NCBI RefSeq assembly: GCF_030817415.1
Contig: NZ_JAUSZI010000002.1
Coordinates: 5,394,001-5,458,000, forward strand
Reading direction: 5' to 3'
Length of the DNA: 64,000 bases
Source: Streptomyces umbrinus
GTDB taxonomy: Bacteria; Actinomycetota; Actinomycetes; Streptomycetales; Streptomycetaceae
Shown here piece after piece: positions 40,048 through 48,863 of the stretch. Below the pieces are notes generated by a model. The model was not told the origin of the DNA, searched no databases, and was given only the letters and a program-made list of their open reading frames with translations. The position numbers and the translations under genes are program-made. Position 1 is the stretch's first letter. Every line of letters begins with the position of its first letter.

Positions 40048-40827
40048 TTGATACTCCACACCACCACCAACCACGTCTCATGGATCACCCTCAACCGCCC
40101 AGAAGCCATGAACGCCCTCACCCCGGACCAGCGCGACCACCTGATCCGGCTGTTCGAGGAGGCCTCCGCGGACCCGGACGTAAGGGCGGTCGTCATCACG
40201 GCAACAGGCCGAGGCTTCTGCGCAGGCGCAGACCTCCGAGGCGGCGGCCCACCAACAGACCGAGTCGCCGGAGACGTCGCACGAGTGATCCGCCAGGGCG
40301 CCCAACGCCTGATCACCGCGATCCTCGACTGCGAGAAACCGGTGATCGCGGCGGTGAACGGCACCGCGGCAGGAATAGGCGCCCACCTCGCCTACGCCTG
40401 CGACCTGGTCATAGCCGCCGAATCGGCAAGATTCATCGAGGTGTTCGTACGACGAGGCCTCGTCCCGGACGGCGCCGGCGCCTACCTCCTCCCCCGCCTG
40501 ATAGGCCCCCAGCGGGCAAAGGAGCTGATGTTCTTCGGCGACGCCCTGACGGCCGCGGACGCGGAACGCCTCGGGCTCGTCAACAGGGTCGTAGCGGATG
40601 GCGAGTTGGAGAAGGCGGCCCGTACCTGGGCCGAACGCCTCGCCGCCGGACCCACCCGCTCGATCGCCCTCACCAAGCAACTGGTGAACGCGTCCCTGGA
40701 CACCGACCGGGCCACCGCCCTCACCGCAGAGGCCACCGCGCAGGAGATCAACATGACGACGGCGGACGCACAGGAGGGAGTGACGTCGTTCGTGGAGCGC
40801 AGGGGACCGGAGTTCCACGGCCGCTGA
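40048..40827 (+). CDS. enoyl-CoA hydratase/isomerase family protein
   Basis: A 259-residue crotonase-fold protein starting with TTG 40048 (no ATG or GTG fits). It shows LNRPEAMNALTPDQRDHLIRLFEEASADPDVRAVVITATGRGFCAGADLRGG, VIAAVNGTAAGIGAHLAYACDLVIAAESARFIEVFVRRGLVPDGAGAYLLPRLIGPQRAKELMFFGDALTAADAERLGLVNRVV; this is the canonical FadB-like form with FxxxGLxPDxGxxxxLPRxxG. It should hydrate or isomerise an enoyl-CoA. No CTGACG palindrome precedes it, only the repeat cluster; it may be read through from the upstream synthetase gene. Confidence 0.87.
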   Translation: MILHTTTNHVSWITLNRPEAMNALTPDQRDHLIRLFEEASADPDVRAVVITATGRGFCAGADLRGGGPPTDRVAGDVARVIRQGAQRLITAILDCEKPVIAAVNGTAAGIGAHLAYACDLVIAAESARFIEVFVRRGLVPDGAGAYLLPRLIGPQRAKELMFFGDALTAADAERLGLVNRVVADGELEKAARTWAERLAAGPTRSIALTKQLVNASLDTDRATALTAEATAQEINMTTADAQEGVTSFVERRGPEFHGR

Positions 40828-40856
40828 GCCTCGCGTTCGTGAGTAACTCTTCCAAT

Positions 40857-40871
40857 CTGACACTCCGTCAG
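40857..40871. promoter_or_regulatory. CTGACG palindrome, regulon site 9
   Basis: CTGACACTCCGTCAG with left flank AAT, 17 bp upstream of the flavin reductase start at 40889. Confidence 0.75.
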
Positions 40872-40888
40872 CTTCAATGGAAGATGTG

Positions 40889-41509
40889 ATGGGACACGCA
40901 GGGATGGCCGCCGCGGCGGTCCGCTACCTCAGGTCGGCCGGAGCCCCGGACACCGCGGGCCGGGTCGAACCGCTCCCACGCCCGGACCTGCGCGCGGTCG
41001 GCGACGACGAACGCGCACCGATCGACCCGGTCGAATTCCGCCGCGTACTGGGCAACTTCGCGACGGGCGTGACCGTCGTGACCGCACCGGCGGGTGAGGG
41101 AGAGTCGGCAGGACCGGCCGGCTTCGCCTGTCAGTCCTTCTCCGCGCTGTCCCTCGACCCGCCGCTGATCGCGTTCATGGTCGCGCGTACGTCGACGACC
41201 TGGCCCCGCATCGCCCGCGCGGGCGTCTTCTGCGTGAACGTCCTGGGCACCCACCAGGGCGACCTGTGCCGCGGCTTCGCGGTGAGCGGCGCCGACAAGT
41301 TCGCCGGGGTCGCCCACGACCCGGCCCCGGTCTCCGGGTCACCGCGCCTCGCCGGCGCCCCCGCCTGGATCGACTGCACGATCCACGCCGTCCACACGGG
41401 CGGCGACCACCTGATCGTGGTGGGCAGGGTGGACGCCCTGGGCACGGCGGACGGCGACGGCTCGCCCCTGCTGTTCCACCGCGGACGGTTCGGCCGCCTC
41501 ACCGACTGA
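40889..41509 (+). CDS. flavin reductase family protein (HpaC/HsaB type)
   Basis: About 206 residues from ATG 40889, which has GGAAG at proper spacing; an earlier ATG at 40877 lies too close to the operator. The flavin-binding domain reads FRRVLGNFATGVTVVTAPAG, GFACQSFSALSLDPPLIAFMVARTSTTWPRIARAGVFCVNVLGTHQGDLCRGFAVSGADKFAGV and LIVVGRVDAL...PLLFHRGRFGRL. Such proteins supply reduced flavin to two-component monooxygenases, like HsaB in steroid ring cleavage. No oxygenase subunit is adjacent, so its partner is elsewhere. Confidence 0.87.
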   Translation: MGHAGMAAAAVRYLRSAGAPDTAGRVEPLPRPDLRAVGDDERAPIDPVEFRRVLGNFATGVTVVTAPAGEGESAGPAGFACQSFSALSLDPPLIAFMVARTSTTWPRIARAGVFCVNVLGTHQGDLCRGFAVSGADKFAGVAHDPAPVSGSPRLAGAPAWIDCTIHAVHTGGDHLIVVGRVDALGTADGDGSPLLFHRGRFGRLTD

Positions 41510-41534
41510 GGCCGGGTGCCGGTCCCGTACGCGT

Positions 41535-42848
41535 TCAGGCGAGTACCGCCACCGGCCGCCGCCGGATCACCAACGCCATCAGCGCCGCCGCGGCGCACAG
41601 CGCGCCCGAGGCGTACCACATGACGTCGTACGAGCCGAAGGTGTCGCGGGCGACGCCGCCGAGGAAGGCGACGAGGGCGGCGCCGACCTGGTGGGAGGCG
41701 AGGACCCAGCCGAAGACGATGGCGCTGTCGTCGCCGTAGTGCTCGCGGCACAGGGCGATGGTGGGCGGGACCGTGGCGACCCAGTCGAGACCGTAGAAGA
41801 TGATGAAGAAGATCATCGGCGGGTGGACCGAGGGGGCCAGCAGAAGGGGGAGGAAGAGGAGGGAGATGCCGCGCAGGGCGTAGTAGACCGCCAGCAGACG
41901 GCGTGGGTCGAAGCGGTCCGTGAACCAGCCGGAGGCGATCGTGCCGATGACGTCGAAGACGCCGATGACCGCGAGCAGCGAGGCGGCCGCCGTGATCGGC
42001 ATGCCGTGGTCGTGGGAGGCGGGCACGAAGTGCGTCTGGATCAGGCCGTTGGTCGAGGCCCCGCAGATCGCGAACGTTCCGGCGAGCAGCCAGAACGGGC
42101 CGATGCGCGCGGCCGAGAAGAGGACCTTCACCGTGCGTCGTGCCGCACCGGGCACGGGTGGCGGCTTCTCGACGAACTCCGTTGCGCCGTACGGCTTCAG
42201 GCCCACGTCCGCCGGGTGGTCGCGCAGCAGCAGCCATACGAAGGGGACGACCGCGAGGGCGGCCAGGGCGACGGTGACGGCCGCCGGACGCCAGTCGTGC
42301 TCCTCGACGATCCAGGAAAGGACGGGCAGGAAGATCAGCTGGCCGGAGGCCGAGGCCGCGGTGAGGATGCCCGTGACCAGGCCGCGCCGCTCGGTGAACC
42401 AGCGGTTCGTGACGGTGGCGGCGAAGGCGAGCGCCATCGAGCCCGATCCGAGCCCGACCAGCAGGCCCCAGCACAGCAGCAGCTGCCACGCGGTCGTCAT
42501 CCACACCGTCGCGCCGGAACCGACTGCGATCACGATCAGGGCGGCGGCAACCACCCGGCGGATGCCGAACCGGTCCATCAGCGCTGCGGCGAACGGCGCC
42601 GTGAGCCCGTACAGCGCGAGGTTGACGGAGACCGCGAGCCCGATCGTGCCGCGCGACCAGTGGAACTCCTCGTGCAGCGGGTCGATCAGCAGCCCCGGCA
42701 GCGAACGGAAGGCGGCGGCCCCGATGATCGTCACGAACGTCACGGCGGCGACGAACCAGGCCCGGTGAATCCGCCGACGGCGCCTGCCGGGCACGGAGTC
42801 CTGAAGGGCAGCGGCCCCAGTGGCTGCGGCATCGGTTGTCTGTGTCAC
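41535..42848 (-). CDS. MFS transporter (monocarboxylate-porter-like)
   Basis: A 437-residue membrane protein with twelve hydrophobic segments starting AWFVAAVTFVTIIGAAAFRSLPGLLI. ALMDRFGIRRVVAAALI is the loop 2-3 signature, and GLVTGILTAASASGQLIFLPVLSWIVEEHDWRPA the fifth-helix region typical of monocarboxylate or oxalate porters. It begins with GTG 42848 (MTQTTDAAATGA). It probably imports an organic acid and could feed the surrounding acyl-CoA pathway, but no regulon palindrome is present upstream. Confidence 0.87.
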   Translation of the reverse strand: MTQTTDAAATGAAALQDSVPGRRRRRIHRAWFVAAVTFVTIIGAAAFRSLPGLLIDPLHEEFHWSRGTIGLAVSVNLALYGLTAPFAAALMDRFGIRRVVAAALIVIAVGSGATVWMTTAWQLLLCWGLLVGLGSGSMALAFAATVTNRWFTERRGLVTGILTAASASGQLIFLPVLSWIVEEHDWRPAAVTVALAALAVVPFVWLLLRDHPADVGLKPYGATEFVEKPPPVPGAARRTVKVLFSAARIGPFWLLAGTFAICGASTNGLIQTHFVPASHDHGMPITAAASLLAVIGVFDVIGTIASGWFTDRFDPRRLLAVYYALRGISLLFLPLLLAPSVHPPMIFFIIFYGLDWVATVPPTIALCREHYGDDSAIVFGWVLASHQVGAALVAFLGGVARDTFGSYDVMWYASGALCAAAALMALVIRRRPVAVLA

Positions 42849-42919
42849 GTCATAGAGCTTCCGGCCTGCGGACTCTCCGAACGAGTGGCCAGAAGGACAG
42901 CATTCGCTAGAATCGGGCC

Positions 42920-43900
42920 ATGGGTACGCAGACCCCCTTCCAGCCCCACCGCATCGTCGTCCTCGCCCTGGACGGTCTCCTCCCCTTCGAGCTGGGCATC
43001 CCGCAGCGGATCTTCGGCCGCGCCAAGGACGCCGAGGGCCGCCGTCTGTACGAGGTGGTGACCTGCTCGATCCGGCCGCCGGGCCGGGTCGAGGCGGAGG
43101 CGGACTTCTCCATCCTCGTGGAGAACGGCCCTGAGGCCCTCGCCACCGCCGACACGGTCGTCATTCCGGCCTCGTACGAGCTCGGCCCGGTGCACGACGA
43201 GGGCGTACTCACGGACGAGCTGGCCGCGGCCCTCGCGCTGATCCGGCCGGGCACGCGGCTCGTCTCCATCTGCACGGGCGGGTACGTTCTCGCCGCCGCC
43301 GGGTACCTCGACGGCCGCCCGGCGACCACGCACTGGGCGTCCGCCGAGCACTTCCAGCGGCTCTTCCCGAAGGTGCGGGTGGACGCGGACGTGCTGTTCA
43401 TCGACGACGGCGACGTGCTGACGTCCGCCGGGGTCGCGGCCGGGATCGACCTGTGCATCCACATCGTGCGCCGGGATCACGGCACGGCGGTCGCCAACGA
43501 GGTGGCCCGGCGTACGGTCGTGCCGCCGCACCGTGACGGCGGGCAGGCGCAGTACATCCAACGCCCTGTCCCCGAGCCGCAGTTGGCGTCCACGACCGCG
43601 GCTCGTGCCTGGGCGCTGGCGCGTCTGCACGAACCGATCCAACTGCGGGACATGGCCGAGCAGGAGTCCATGTCGGTACGCACCTTCACCCGCCGCTTCC
43701 GCGAGGAGGCCGGCATCAGCGCCGGCCAGTGGCTCACCCAGCAACGCGTCGAACGCGCCCGCCACCTCCTGGAATCCACCGACCTCTCCATCGACCAGAT
43801 CGCCCACGCCTCAGGCTTCGGCACCCCCCAGTCAATGCGCCAACACCTCCAATCAACCTTGGGCGTAACCCCCACGACTTACCGACGAACATTCCGCTGA
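42920..43900 (+). CDS. GlxA-family regulator (DJ-1/PfpI plus AraC HTH)
   Basis: A 326-residue protein: N-terminal DJ-1/PfpI domain (IVVLALDGLLPFELGIPQRIFG; LVSICTGGYVLAAAGYLDGRPATTHWASAEHFQRLFP, with the nucleophile-elbow Cys) and C-terminal double helix-turn-helix (LRDMAEQESMSVRTFTRRFREEAGISAGQWLTQQRVERARHLLESTDLSIDQIAHASGFGTPQSMRQHL). Members regulate amine or choline-type catabolism. It lies divergent from the MFS gene (71-bp gap), which it may control. Confidence 0.9.
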   Translation: MGTQTPFQPHRIVVLALDGLLPFELGIPQRIFGRAKDAEGRRLYEVVTCSIRPPGRVEAEADFSILVENGPEALATADTVVIPASYELGPVHDEGVLTDELAAALALIRPGTRLVSICTGGYVLAAAGYLDGRPATTHWASAEHFQRLFPKVRVDADVLFIDDGDVLTSAGVAAGIDLCIHIVRRDHGTAVANEVARRTVVPPHRDGGQAQYIQRPVPEPQLASTTAARAWALARLHEPIQLRDMAEQESMSVRTFTRRFREEAGISAGQWLTQQRVERARHLLESTDLSIDQIAHASGFGTPQSMRQHLQSTLGVTPTTYRRTFR

Positions 43901-43912
43901 CCAACGGTTTTT

Positions 43913-43990
43913 AGGGGCGCGGGGAACTGCGCAGTATTTAGCCTCTCCGGCGTTTGAGGAGCGGGGGTTCGGGGGCGGAGCCCCTGAGGA
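43913..43990. repeat. GCGCGGGGAACTGCGC repeat and GGGGGTTCGGGGGC motif
   Basis: One forward copy (43913-43932) followed by CCTCTCCGGCGTTTGAGGAGCGGGGG...GGAGCCCC, another motif often seen between Streptomyces genes. They fill the gap between two converging genes. Confidence 0.75.
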
Positions 43991-44053
43991 AGTGACGGGA
44001 TTGGGTAGGGGCGGCGGGGGCGAAAACCGCCTCCGGCGACACGGCGACACGGC

Positions 44054-45103
44054 TCAGAACGTAAGAACAGCCCGGGCAACCCGCCCGGCCCCCGCATCGG
44101 CCGCAGCCTTCTCGAAGTCCTCCACCGGATACGTCTCCGTCACCAACTCGTCCAACAACAACCGCCCCTCGCGATACAACTCCGCGTACAACGCGATATC
44201 CCGCTGAGGCCGAGAAGACCCATACCGACACCCAAGAATCGACTTGTCCAAGTACATCGACGAGACGAGAAAGGACGCCTCGGCCGTAGCAGGCGGAACA
44301 CCGAGCAACACCGCCTGCCCATGCCGATCGAGAAGGTCAACGGCCTGCCGGACCAACTCCACCCGCCCCACACACTCGAAGGCATGATCGGCACCCGTGG
44401 GAAGAACCTCCCGCACCCCCTCCGTCGAAGACAGAAAGTGCGTAGCCCCGAACCGCCGAGCCACCCCCTCCTTCGCCGGATTCGAATCCACGGCCACCAC
44501 AGTCAGCGCCCCGGCGATCCGCGCCCCCTGAATCACGTTGAGCCCGATCCCCCCGGTACCGATGACGACCACGCTGTCCCCGCGATCCACCCGCGCCCGG
44601 TTGAGCACGGCCCCGACCCCGGTCAGCACCCCGCACCCGATGAGCGCGGCGGAGGTCAGCGGAATGTCCTCGGGAATCCGCACGGCCTGCACGGCCTTCA
44701 CCAACGTCCGTTCCGCGAAGGCGGAGTTGGACGCGAACTGGTACAACGACTGCCCCGCCCGCGTGAACGGCCGCTGCGGCATCCCGATGGCCTTGCGGCA
44801 CATGGTGGGCCGCCCCCGGTCGCACTCGGCGCAGGTCCCACAGTTCGCGAGTGTGGACAGGGAGACATGGTCCCCGGGCTGGACATGGGTGACACCCACA
44901 CCCACCGCCTCCACGACCCCCGCCCCCTCATGGCCGAGGACCACAGGTACGGGGAAGGGAATGGTCCCGTCCACCACAGAGAGATCGCTGTGGCACAGCC
45001 CCGCCGCGGAGATCGCCACCAGCACCTCACCCGGCCCCGGATCCCGTATCTCCAGGTCGTCGACCACCTGGGTCTGCTTGCCGTCGAAGATCACACCCCG
45101 CAT
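44054..45103 (-). CDS. zinc-dependent alcohol dehydrogenase
   Basis: A 349-residue medium-chain dehydrogenase. Catalytic zinc ligands Cys37 (GLCHSD) and His58-Glu59 (GHEGAG), structural zinc Cys88, 91, 94 and 102 (CGTCAECDRGRPTMC), and NAD site VVIGTGGIGLNVIQGA are all present. It oxidises an alcohol or reduces an aldehyde with NAD(H). It lies 33 bp downstream of an acyl-CoA dehydrogenase gene and is probably the third gene of the SDR-dehydrogenase operon controlled from 47327-47341. Confidence 0.9.
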   Translation of the reverse strand: MRGVIFDGKQTQVVDDLEIRDPGPGEVLVAISAAGLCHSDLSVVDGTIPFPVPVVLGHEGAGVVEAVGVGVTHVQPGDHVSLSTLANCGTCAECDRGRPTMCRKAIGMPQRPFTRAGQSLYQFASNSAFAERTLVKAVQAVRIPEDIPLTSAALIGCGVLTGVGAVLNRARVDRGDSVVVIGTGGIGLNVIQGARIAGALTVVAVDSNPAKEGVARRFGATHFLSSTEGVREVLPTGADHAFECVGRVELVRQAVDLLDRHGQAVLLGVPPATAEASFLVSSMYLDKSILGCRYGSSRPQRDIALYAELYREGRLLLDELVTETYPVEDFEKAAADAGAGRVARAVLTF

Positions 45104-45136
45104 GCCACACCCCTCAGACCCCGCATCGCGCCCACC

Positions 45137-46297
45137 TCAACCCTTCGGTTCTCTGGGAAGGCCGAGCACGCGCTCGGCGATGATCGTGCGCTGAACCTCG
45201 TCCGAACCGCCGTAGATCGTGTCGGCCCGGCTGAACAGGAACAGGTGCTGCAGCGCGTCCAGTTCGTAGGGCGCCGAGGCCGACCAGTCCGAAGGCCCCA
45301 CCGCCGCCCCCGCGCCCCGCACCCGCACCGCCAGCTCCCCGAGCCGCTGATGCCACCGCCCCCACAGCAGCTTGGCCACGCTGGGAGCTCCCTGGACCTG
45401 GGCCTGGTCCGCCGAACTCCCCAGCGTCCGCAGCGCGTTCCACCGCATGACACGCAACTCGGCCCACTGACGCACGAGACAGTCCCGTACGACGGGATCG
45501 TCCGCCGCGCCCGTCGCGACGGCCGTCTCCACGACCCGCCCCAACTCCTGGGCGAAGCCGATCTGCTGGGCGAGCGTGGAGACCCCCCGCTCGAAGCCGA
45601 GCAGGCTCATCGCGACCTGCCACCCGTTGCCCTCGCCCCCGACGACGTGCTCCACGCGCGCGTGCGCCCCGTCGAAGAAGACCTCGTTGAACTCGCTCGT
45701 CCCCGTCATCTGACGAATCGGCCGGACGTCGATCCGCCCCGGCTGATCCATCGGTACGAGCAGAAAACTCAGCCCGCGATGCCGCCGCGACCCCGGTTCC
45801 GTACGCGCCAACACAAAGCACCAGTCCGCCTCATGCGCGAGCGAGGTCCAGGTCTTCTGCCCGGAGACCCGATATACCCCCGCATCGCCGTCCCGCACGG
45901 CCTCCGTACGAATCCCCGCAAGGTCCGACCCGGCCCCCGGCTCGCTGTACCCCTGACACCAGAGCTCCTCACCGGACGCGATCGCAGGCAGGAACCGGGC
46001 CTTCTGCTCCTCACTGCCATGAGCGATGAGAGTGGGCGCGAGCAGGTTCTCCCCGATGTGCCCGGTCCGGGCGGGGGCCCGGGAGCGCGCATACTCCTCG
46101 GCCCAGACAACCTGCTGGCTGAGCCCACCCAGCCGATTCCCGTACCCGCCCTCAACCCACCCGAGCCCAATCCATCCGGCTTCGCCGAGTGTCCGTTCCC
46201 AGGCTCCGCGTTCACCGGCTCCCGGAACGTGCTCGGCCAGCCAGGCACGCGCCTCGCCCCGAAACGCCGCGTCCTCCTGCGTGAACCCGAAATCCAA
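45137..46297 (-). CDS. acyl-CoA dehydrogenase
   Basis: A 386-residue FAD enzyme from a TTG start (complement 46297) behind GGGAGGAC. It has FTQEDAAFRGEARAWLAEHVPG, WCQGYSEPGAGSDLAGIRTEAVR (FAD/substrate loop), VSGQKTWTSLAHEADWCFVLARTEP, GRIDVRPIRQMTGTSEFNEVFFDGA and YGGSDEVQRTIIAERVLGLP. It belongs to the FadE subgroup used for long or bulky acyl chains. It is second in an operon after the SDR gene, with one repeat copy in the 95-bp gap. Confidence 0.9.
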   Translation of the reverse strand: MDFGFTQEDAAFRGEARAWLAEHVPGAGERGAWERTLGEAGWIGLGWVEGGYGNRLGGLSQQVVWAEEYARSRAPARTGHIGENLLAPTLIAHGSEEQKARFLPAIASGEELWCQGYSEPGAGSDLAGIRTEAVRDGDAGVYRVSGQKTWTSLAHEADWCFVLARTEPGSRRHRGLSFLLVPMDQPGRIDVRPIRQMTGTSEFNEVFFDGAHARVEHVVGGEGNGWQVAMSLLGFERGVSTLAQQIGFAQELGRVVETAVATGAADDPVVRDCLVRQWAELRVMRWNALRTLGSSADQAQVQGAPSVAKLLWGRWHQRLGELAVRVRGAGAAVGPSDWSASAPYELDALQHLFLFSRADTIYGGSDEVQRTIIAERVLGLPREPKG

Positions 46298-46319
46298 GGT
46301 GTCCTCCCACCGCCCCTCA

Positions 46320-46339
46320 AGGGGCGCGGGGAACTGCGC
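46320..46339. repeat. single GCGCGGGGAACTGCGC repeat inside an operon
   Basis: AGGGGCGCGGGGAACTGCGC between the SDR and acyl-CoA dehydrogenase genes, both read leftward. It shows the repeat is tolerated within transcripts. Confidence 0.8.
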
Positions 46340-46392
46340 GACCAGCCACAGCCAACCCGCACCCGCCGACCACCTCAGCCCCTACGGCGAGC

Positions 46393-47301
46393 TCACTCCT
46401 TCCCGGCCGCGCGCCGCGCAGCTCGCGCCATCTCCTCCACCTGCGCAAGCAAGGGCATGGGGTCCGTCCCCACGCTCCCCGGCAGGAAGTCCGCAATCCG
46501 CTCAGGCGTCCAGGACCCCTCCGCGTACCCGGCACGGAGTTCCCTCGGCTGAGCCCACACCGCGATCTTCGGCCCGGCGATCGTGTAGACCTGCCCGGTG
46601 ATCCGCTCCTCCCGCGCCCGCTCGGACAGCAGGTACACCACGAGCGCGGCCACGTCCTCGGGCTCGCCGATCTCCTTCAACTCCATCGGCACGTTCGCGG
46701 ACATACGCGTACGCGCGACGGGCGCGACCGCGTTCGCGGTGACCCCGTACTTGTGGAGCCCCAGCGCGGCGCTCCGCACGAGCGAGATGATCCCGCCCTT
46801 CGCCGCGCTGTAGTTGGCCTGGGAGACGGACCCCTGGTGGTTGCCGCTGGTGAACCCGATGAGCGTCCCGGAACCCTGCCGCCGCATGATGGCGGACGCG
46901 GCCCGGAAGACGGTGAACGTGCCCTTCAGGTGGGTGGCGAGGACCGGATCCCACTCCTCCTCGGACATGTTGAAGAGCATCCGCTCGCGGAGGATCCCGG
47001 CCACGCACACGACTCCGTCGATCCGCCCGTACGTCTCCAGTGCCGTGTCGACGACCCGCCGGCCGCCCGCCATCGTCGAGATGTCGTCGGCGACGGCGAT
47101 CGCGTCGCCGCCGGCCGCCTCGATCTCCTTGACCACGGCCTCGGCTATCTCGCTGGTCGGCTCCGCGCCCTCGATGGACACCCCGTAGTCGTTGACGACG
47201 ACCCGTGCGCCCTCGGCCGCGGCGGCCAGCGCCACCGCGCGTCCGATGCCCCTGCCCGCCCCGGTCACGGCGACGACCTTGCCTGCCAAGAAGTTCCCCA
47301 C
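46393..47301 (-). CDS. SDR-family oxidoreductase (17beta-HSD4/ChsB1-like)
   Basis: A 302-residue classic short-chain dehydrogenase: NAD motif TGAGRGIG (13-20), NNAG-like VCVAG at 98-102, and catalytic Tyr164 and Lys168 in QANYSAAKGG. VVNDYGVSIEGAEPTSEIAEAVVKEIEAAGG and ISTMAGGRRVVDTALETYGRIDGVV match the hydroxyacyl-CoA dehydrogenase domain of 17beta-HSD4-type proteins, suggesting oxidation of a 3-hydroxyacyl-CoA. It begins with GTG 47301, 26 bp from an operator, and is divergent from a cyclase-family gene. Confidence 0.88.
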   Translation of the reverse strand: MGNFLAGKVVAVTGAGRGIGRAVALAAAAEGARVVVNDYGVSIEGAEPTSEIAEAVVKEIEAAGGDAIAVADDISTMAGGRRVVDTALETYGRIDGVVCVAGILRERMLFNMSEEEWDPVLATHLKGTFTVFRAASAIMRRQGSGTLIGFTSGNHQGSVSQANYSAAKGGIISLVRSAALGLHKYGVTANAVAPVARTRMSANVPMELKEIGEPEDVAALVVYLLSERAREERITGQVYTIAGPKIAVWAQPRELRAGYAEGSWTPERIADFLPGSVGTDPMPLLAQVEEMARAARRAAGKE

Positions 47302-47326
47302 GCCCCGGCCCCTTCCCGCAGTTTCT

Positions 47327-47341
47327 GACGGTCCGTTAGAT
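47327..47341. promoter_or_regulatory. CTGACG palindrome, regulon site 10
   Basis: CTGACGGTCCGTTAG, one base off symmetry, 26 bp from the SDR start. Confidence 0.7.
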
Positions 47342-47354
47342 TCGACTCAGATTC

Positions 47355-47370
47355 TACGACCCGTCAGATA
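47355..47370. promoter_or_regulatory. degenerate CTGACG palindrome, regulon site 11
   Basis: TCTACGACCCGTCAGA: the right half is perfect, the left half lacks one base. It is 28 bp from the cyclase-family start, the expected distance, so it may be a weaker site. Confidence 0.5.
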
Positions 47371-47397
47371 CCTGGAGACAAGCCCCGGGGAGCACTC

Positions 47398-48324
47398 ATG
47401 TCGATGCCGGCCGAGTTCCACGAGATCGCCAAGCGCGTGAACAACTGGGGGCGTTGGGGCGCCGACGACGAGATCGGCACGCTCAACCTGATCACCGACG
47501 CGGTGGTGCGCGAGGCCGCCGCGACCGTACGTACGGGCCGCCGCGTCCCGCTCGCGCTCCCGCTCAGGGAGGACGGCGTGCAGACCGGGATGATCCCGGG
47601 CCGGGTGAACCCGCTGCACGCGATGGTGCAGATCAACCAGGAGCTGTTCGGGCCCGGCACGGTCGCGTGCAGCGACGACGCCGTGACCATGGGCCTCCAG
47701 GCGGCCACCCACTGGGACGCGCTGACCCATGTCTCGCACTCGGGGAAGATCTACAACGGCCGTCCCGCGACCACCGTCACGGCCCACGGCGGCGCCGAGT
47801 TCAGCGGTATCGACAAGCCCCGCCACATCGTCTCGCGCGGCATCCTCCTGGATGTGGCCCGCGCGCTCGGCAAGGACCGTCTCGACGGCGGCCACGCGGT
47901 GACCCCGGAAGACCTCGAAGCGGCCGAGGAGCTGGCCGGGACGAAGGTCCGCGCGGGCGACATCGTCCTCGTACGCACCGGCCAGATGCAGCTCTATCTG
48001 GCGGGCGACAAGCACGCGTACGCGTTCCCGTCGCCCGGGCTGTCCGTCCGCACCCCGGAGTGGTTCCACGCGCGCGATGTGGCCGCCGTCGCGAACGACA
48101 CCCTCACCTTTGAGATATTTCCTCCGGAAATAGAGGACTTGTGGCTTCCGGTGCACGCTCTCGATCTGGTCGAAATGGGCATGCTCCAGGGCCAGAACTG
48201 GAATCTCGAAGAGTTGTCCACAGCCTGTGGACAACTTGGCCGCCATACGTTCCTGCTGTCGGCGATGCCCGAACCGTTCGTCGGCGCCACCGGAACCCCC
48301 GTGGCACCCGTCGCGATCCTCTGA
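47398..48324 (+). CDS. cyclase family protein (PF04199 type hydrolase)
   Basis: A 308-residue metal-dependent hydrolase of the bacterial cyclase/kynurenine-formamidase fold. THWDALTHVSHSGKIYNG is the metal-ligand motif (related to HxGTHxD), and GIDKPRHIVSRGILLDVARALG, AGDIVLVRTGQM and HALDLVEMGMLQGQNWNLEELS follow. It hydrolyses an amide, lactone or ring; the substrate is unknown. The ATG follows GGGGAGCACTC. It is divergent from the SDR operon across a 96-bp gap holding two regulon sites, so it is probably part of the same pathway. Confidence 0.85.
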   Translation: MSMPAEFHEIAKRVNNWGRWGADDEIGTLNLITDAVVREAAATVRTGRRVPLALPLREDGVQTGMIPGRVNPLHAMVQINQELFGPGTVACSDDAVTMGLQAATHWDALTHVSHSGKIYNGRPATTVTAHGGAEFSGIDKPRHIVSRGILLDVARALGKDRLDGGHAVTPEDLEAAEELAGTKVRAGDIVLVRTGQMQLYLAGDKHAYAFPSPGLSVRTPEWFHARDVAAVANDTLTFEIFPPEIEDLWLPVHALDLVEMGMLQGQNWNLEELSTACGQLGRHTFLLSAMPEPFVGATGTPVAPVAIL

Positions 48325-48863
48325 GACACCCTGCCGACCCTGCCGACTCCGTCGACCCTGCCGGAAGAGGGTCGGCTGGCGGCGCACCTCCCCCACACTC
48401 GGCCACACCCGGGCGGGAGGGACCCCACCTCACCCCGGGCACGACACCGCGCGCCGCCATCCGGCTCCGGCGTACCCGCCCTGCTCCCGACCCTGGAGGA
48501 GCCGACGCCGATCGCGACCCACGCTCGCCAAGGGCTCCCGTCACCGGAACCCTCGCCGTCCCCTCACGGCGAATCGCTGACCACAAGCGTGATCAAACGG
48601 ACACGGCCCGTCAACACCTGTTCGGCGATTAACGGCTTACGCCCCTCTTTGTGCTGTCACGGGCGGAAGCACGGTACGGCGCATCGGGCAGCACGGGGTA
48701 AGTGGGGCGCAGGCCCCGTGCTTCTGTGCTCCGCCTGGAGGTCCGGATGCCATGTGCGGGTCACTGGGGACTGGTCGTGCCCCGCGGCGGAGCCGCCAAT
48801 GTCACCGCCCCGCGCCCCTGAAGGGGCACGGCCCCGCTCGCCCCCAAAGGGACAGCGGCCCGC
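48325..48863. other. 538-bp intergenic region
   Basis: No convincing gene. The left end has short direct repeats (CCCTGCCGAC, CCTGCCGACTCC). The right end has TGAAGGGGCACGGCCCC, a remnant of the common intergenic repeat, next to the stop of the ATP-binding protein. ATG and GTG frames here lack family similarity and codon bias. Confidence 0.5.
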
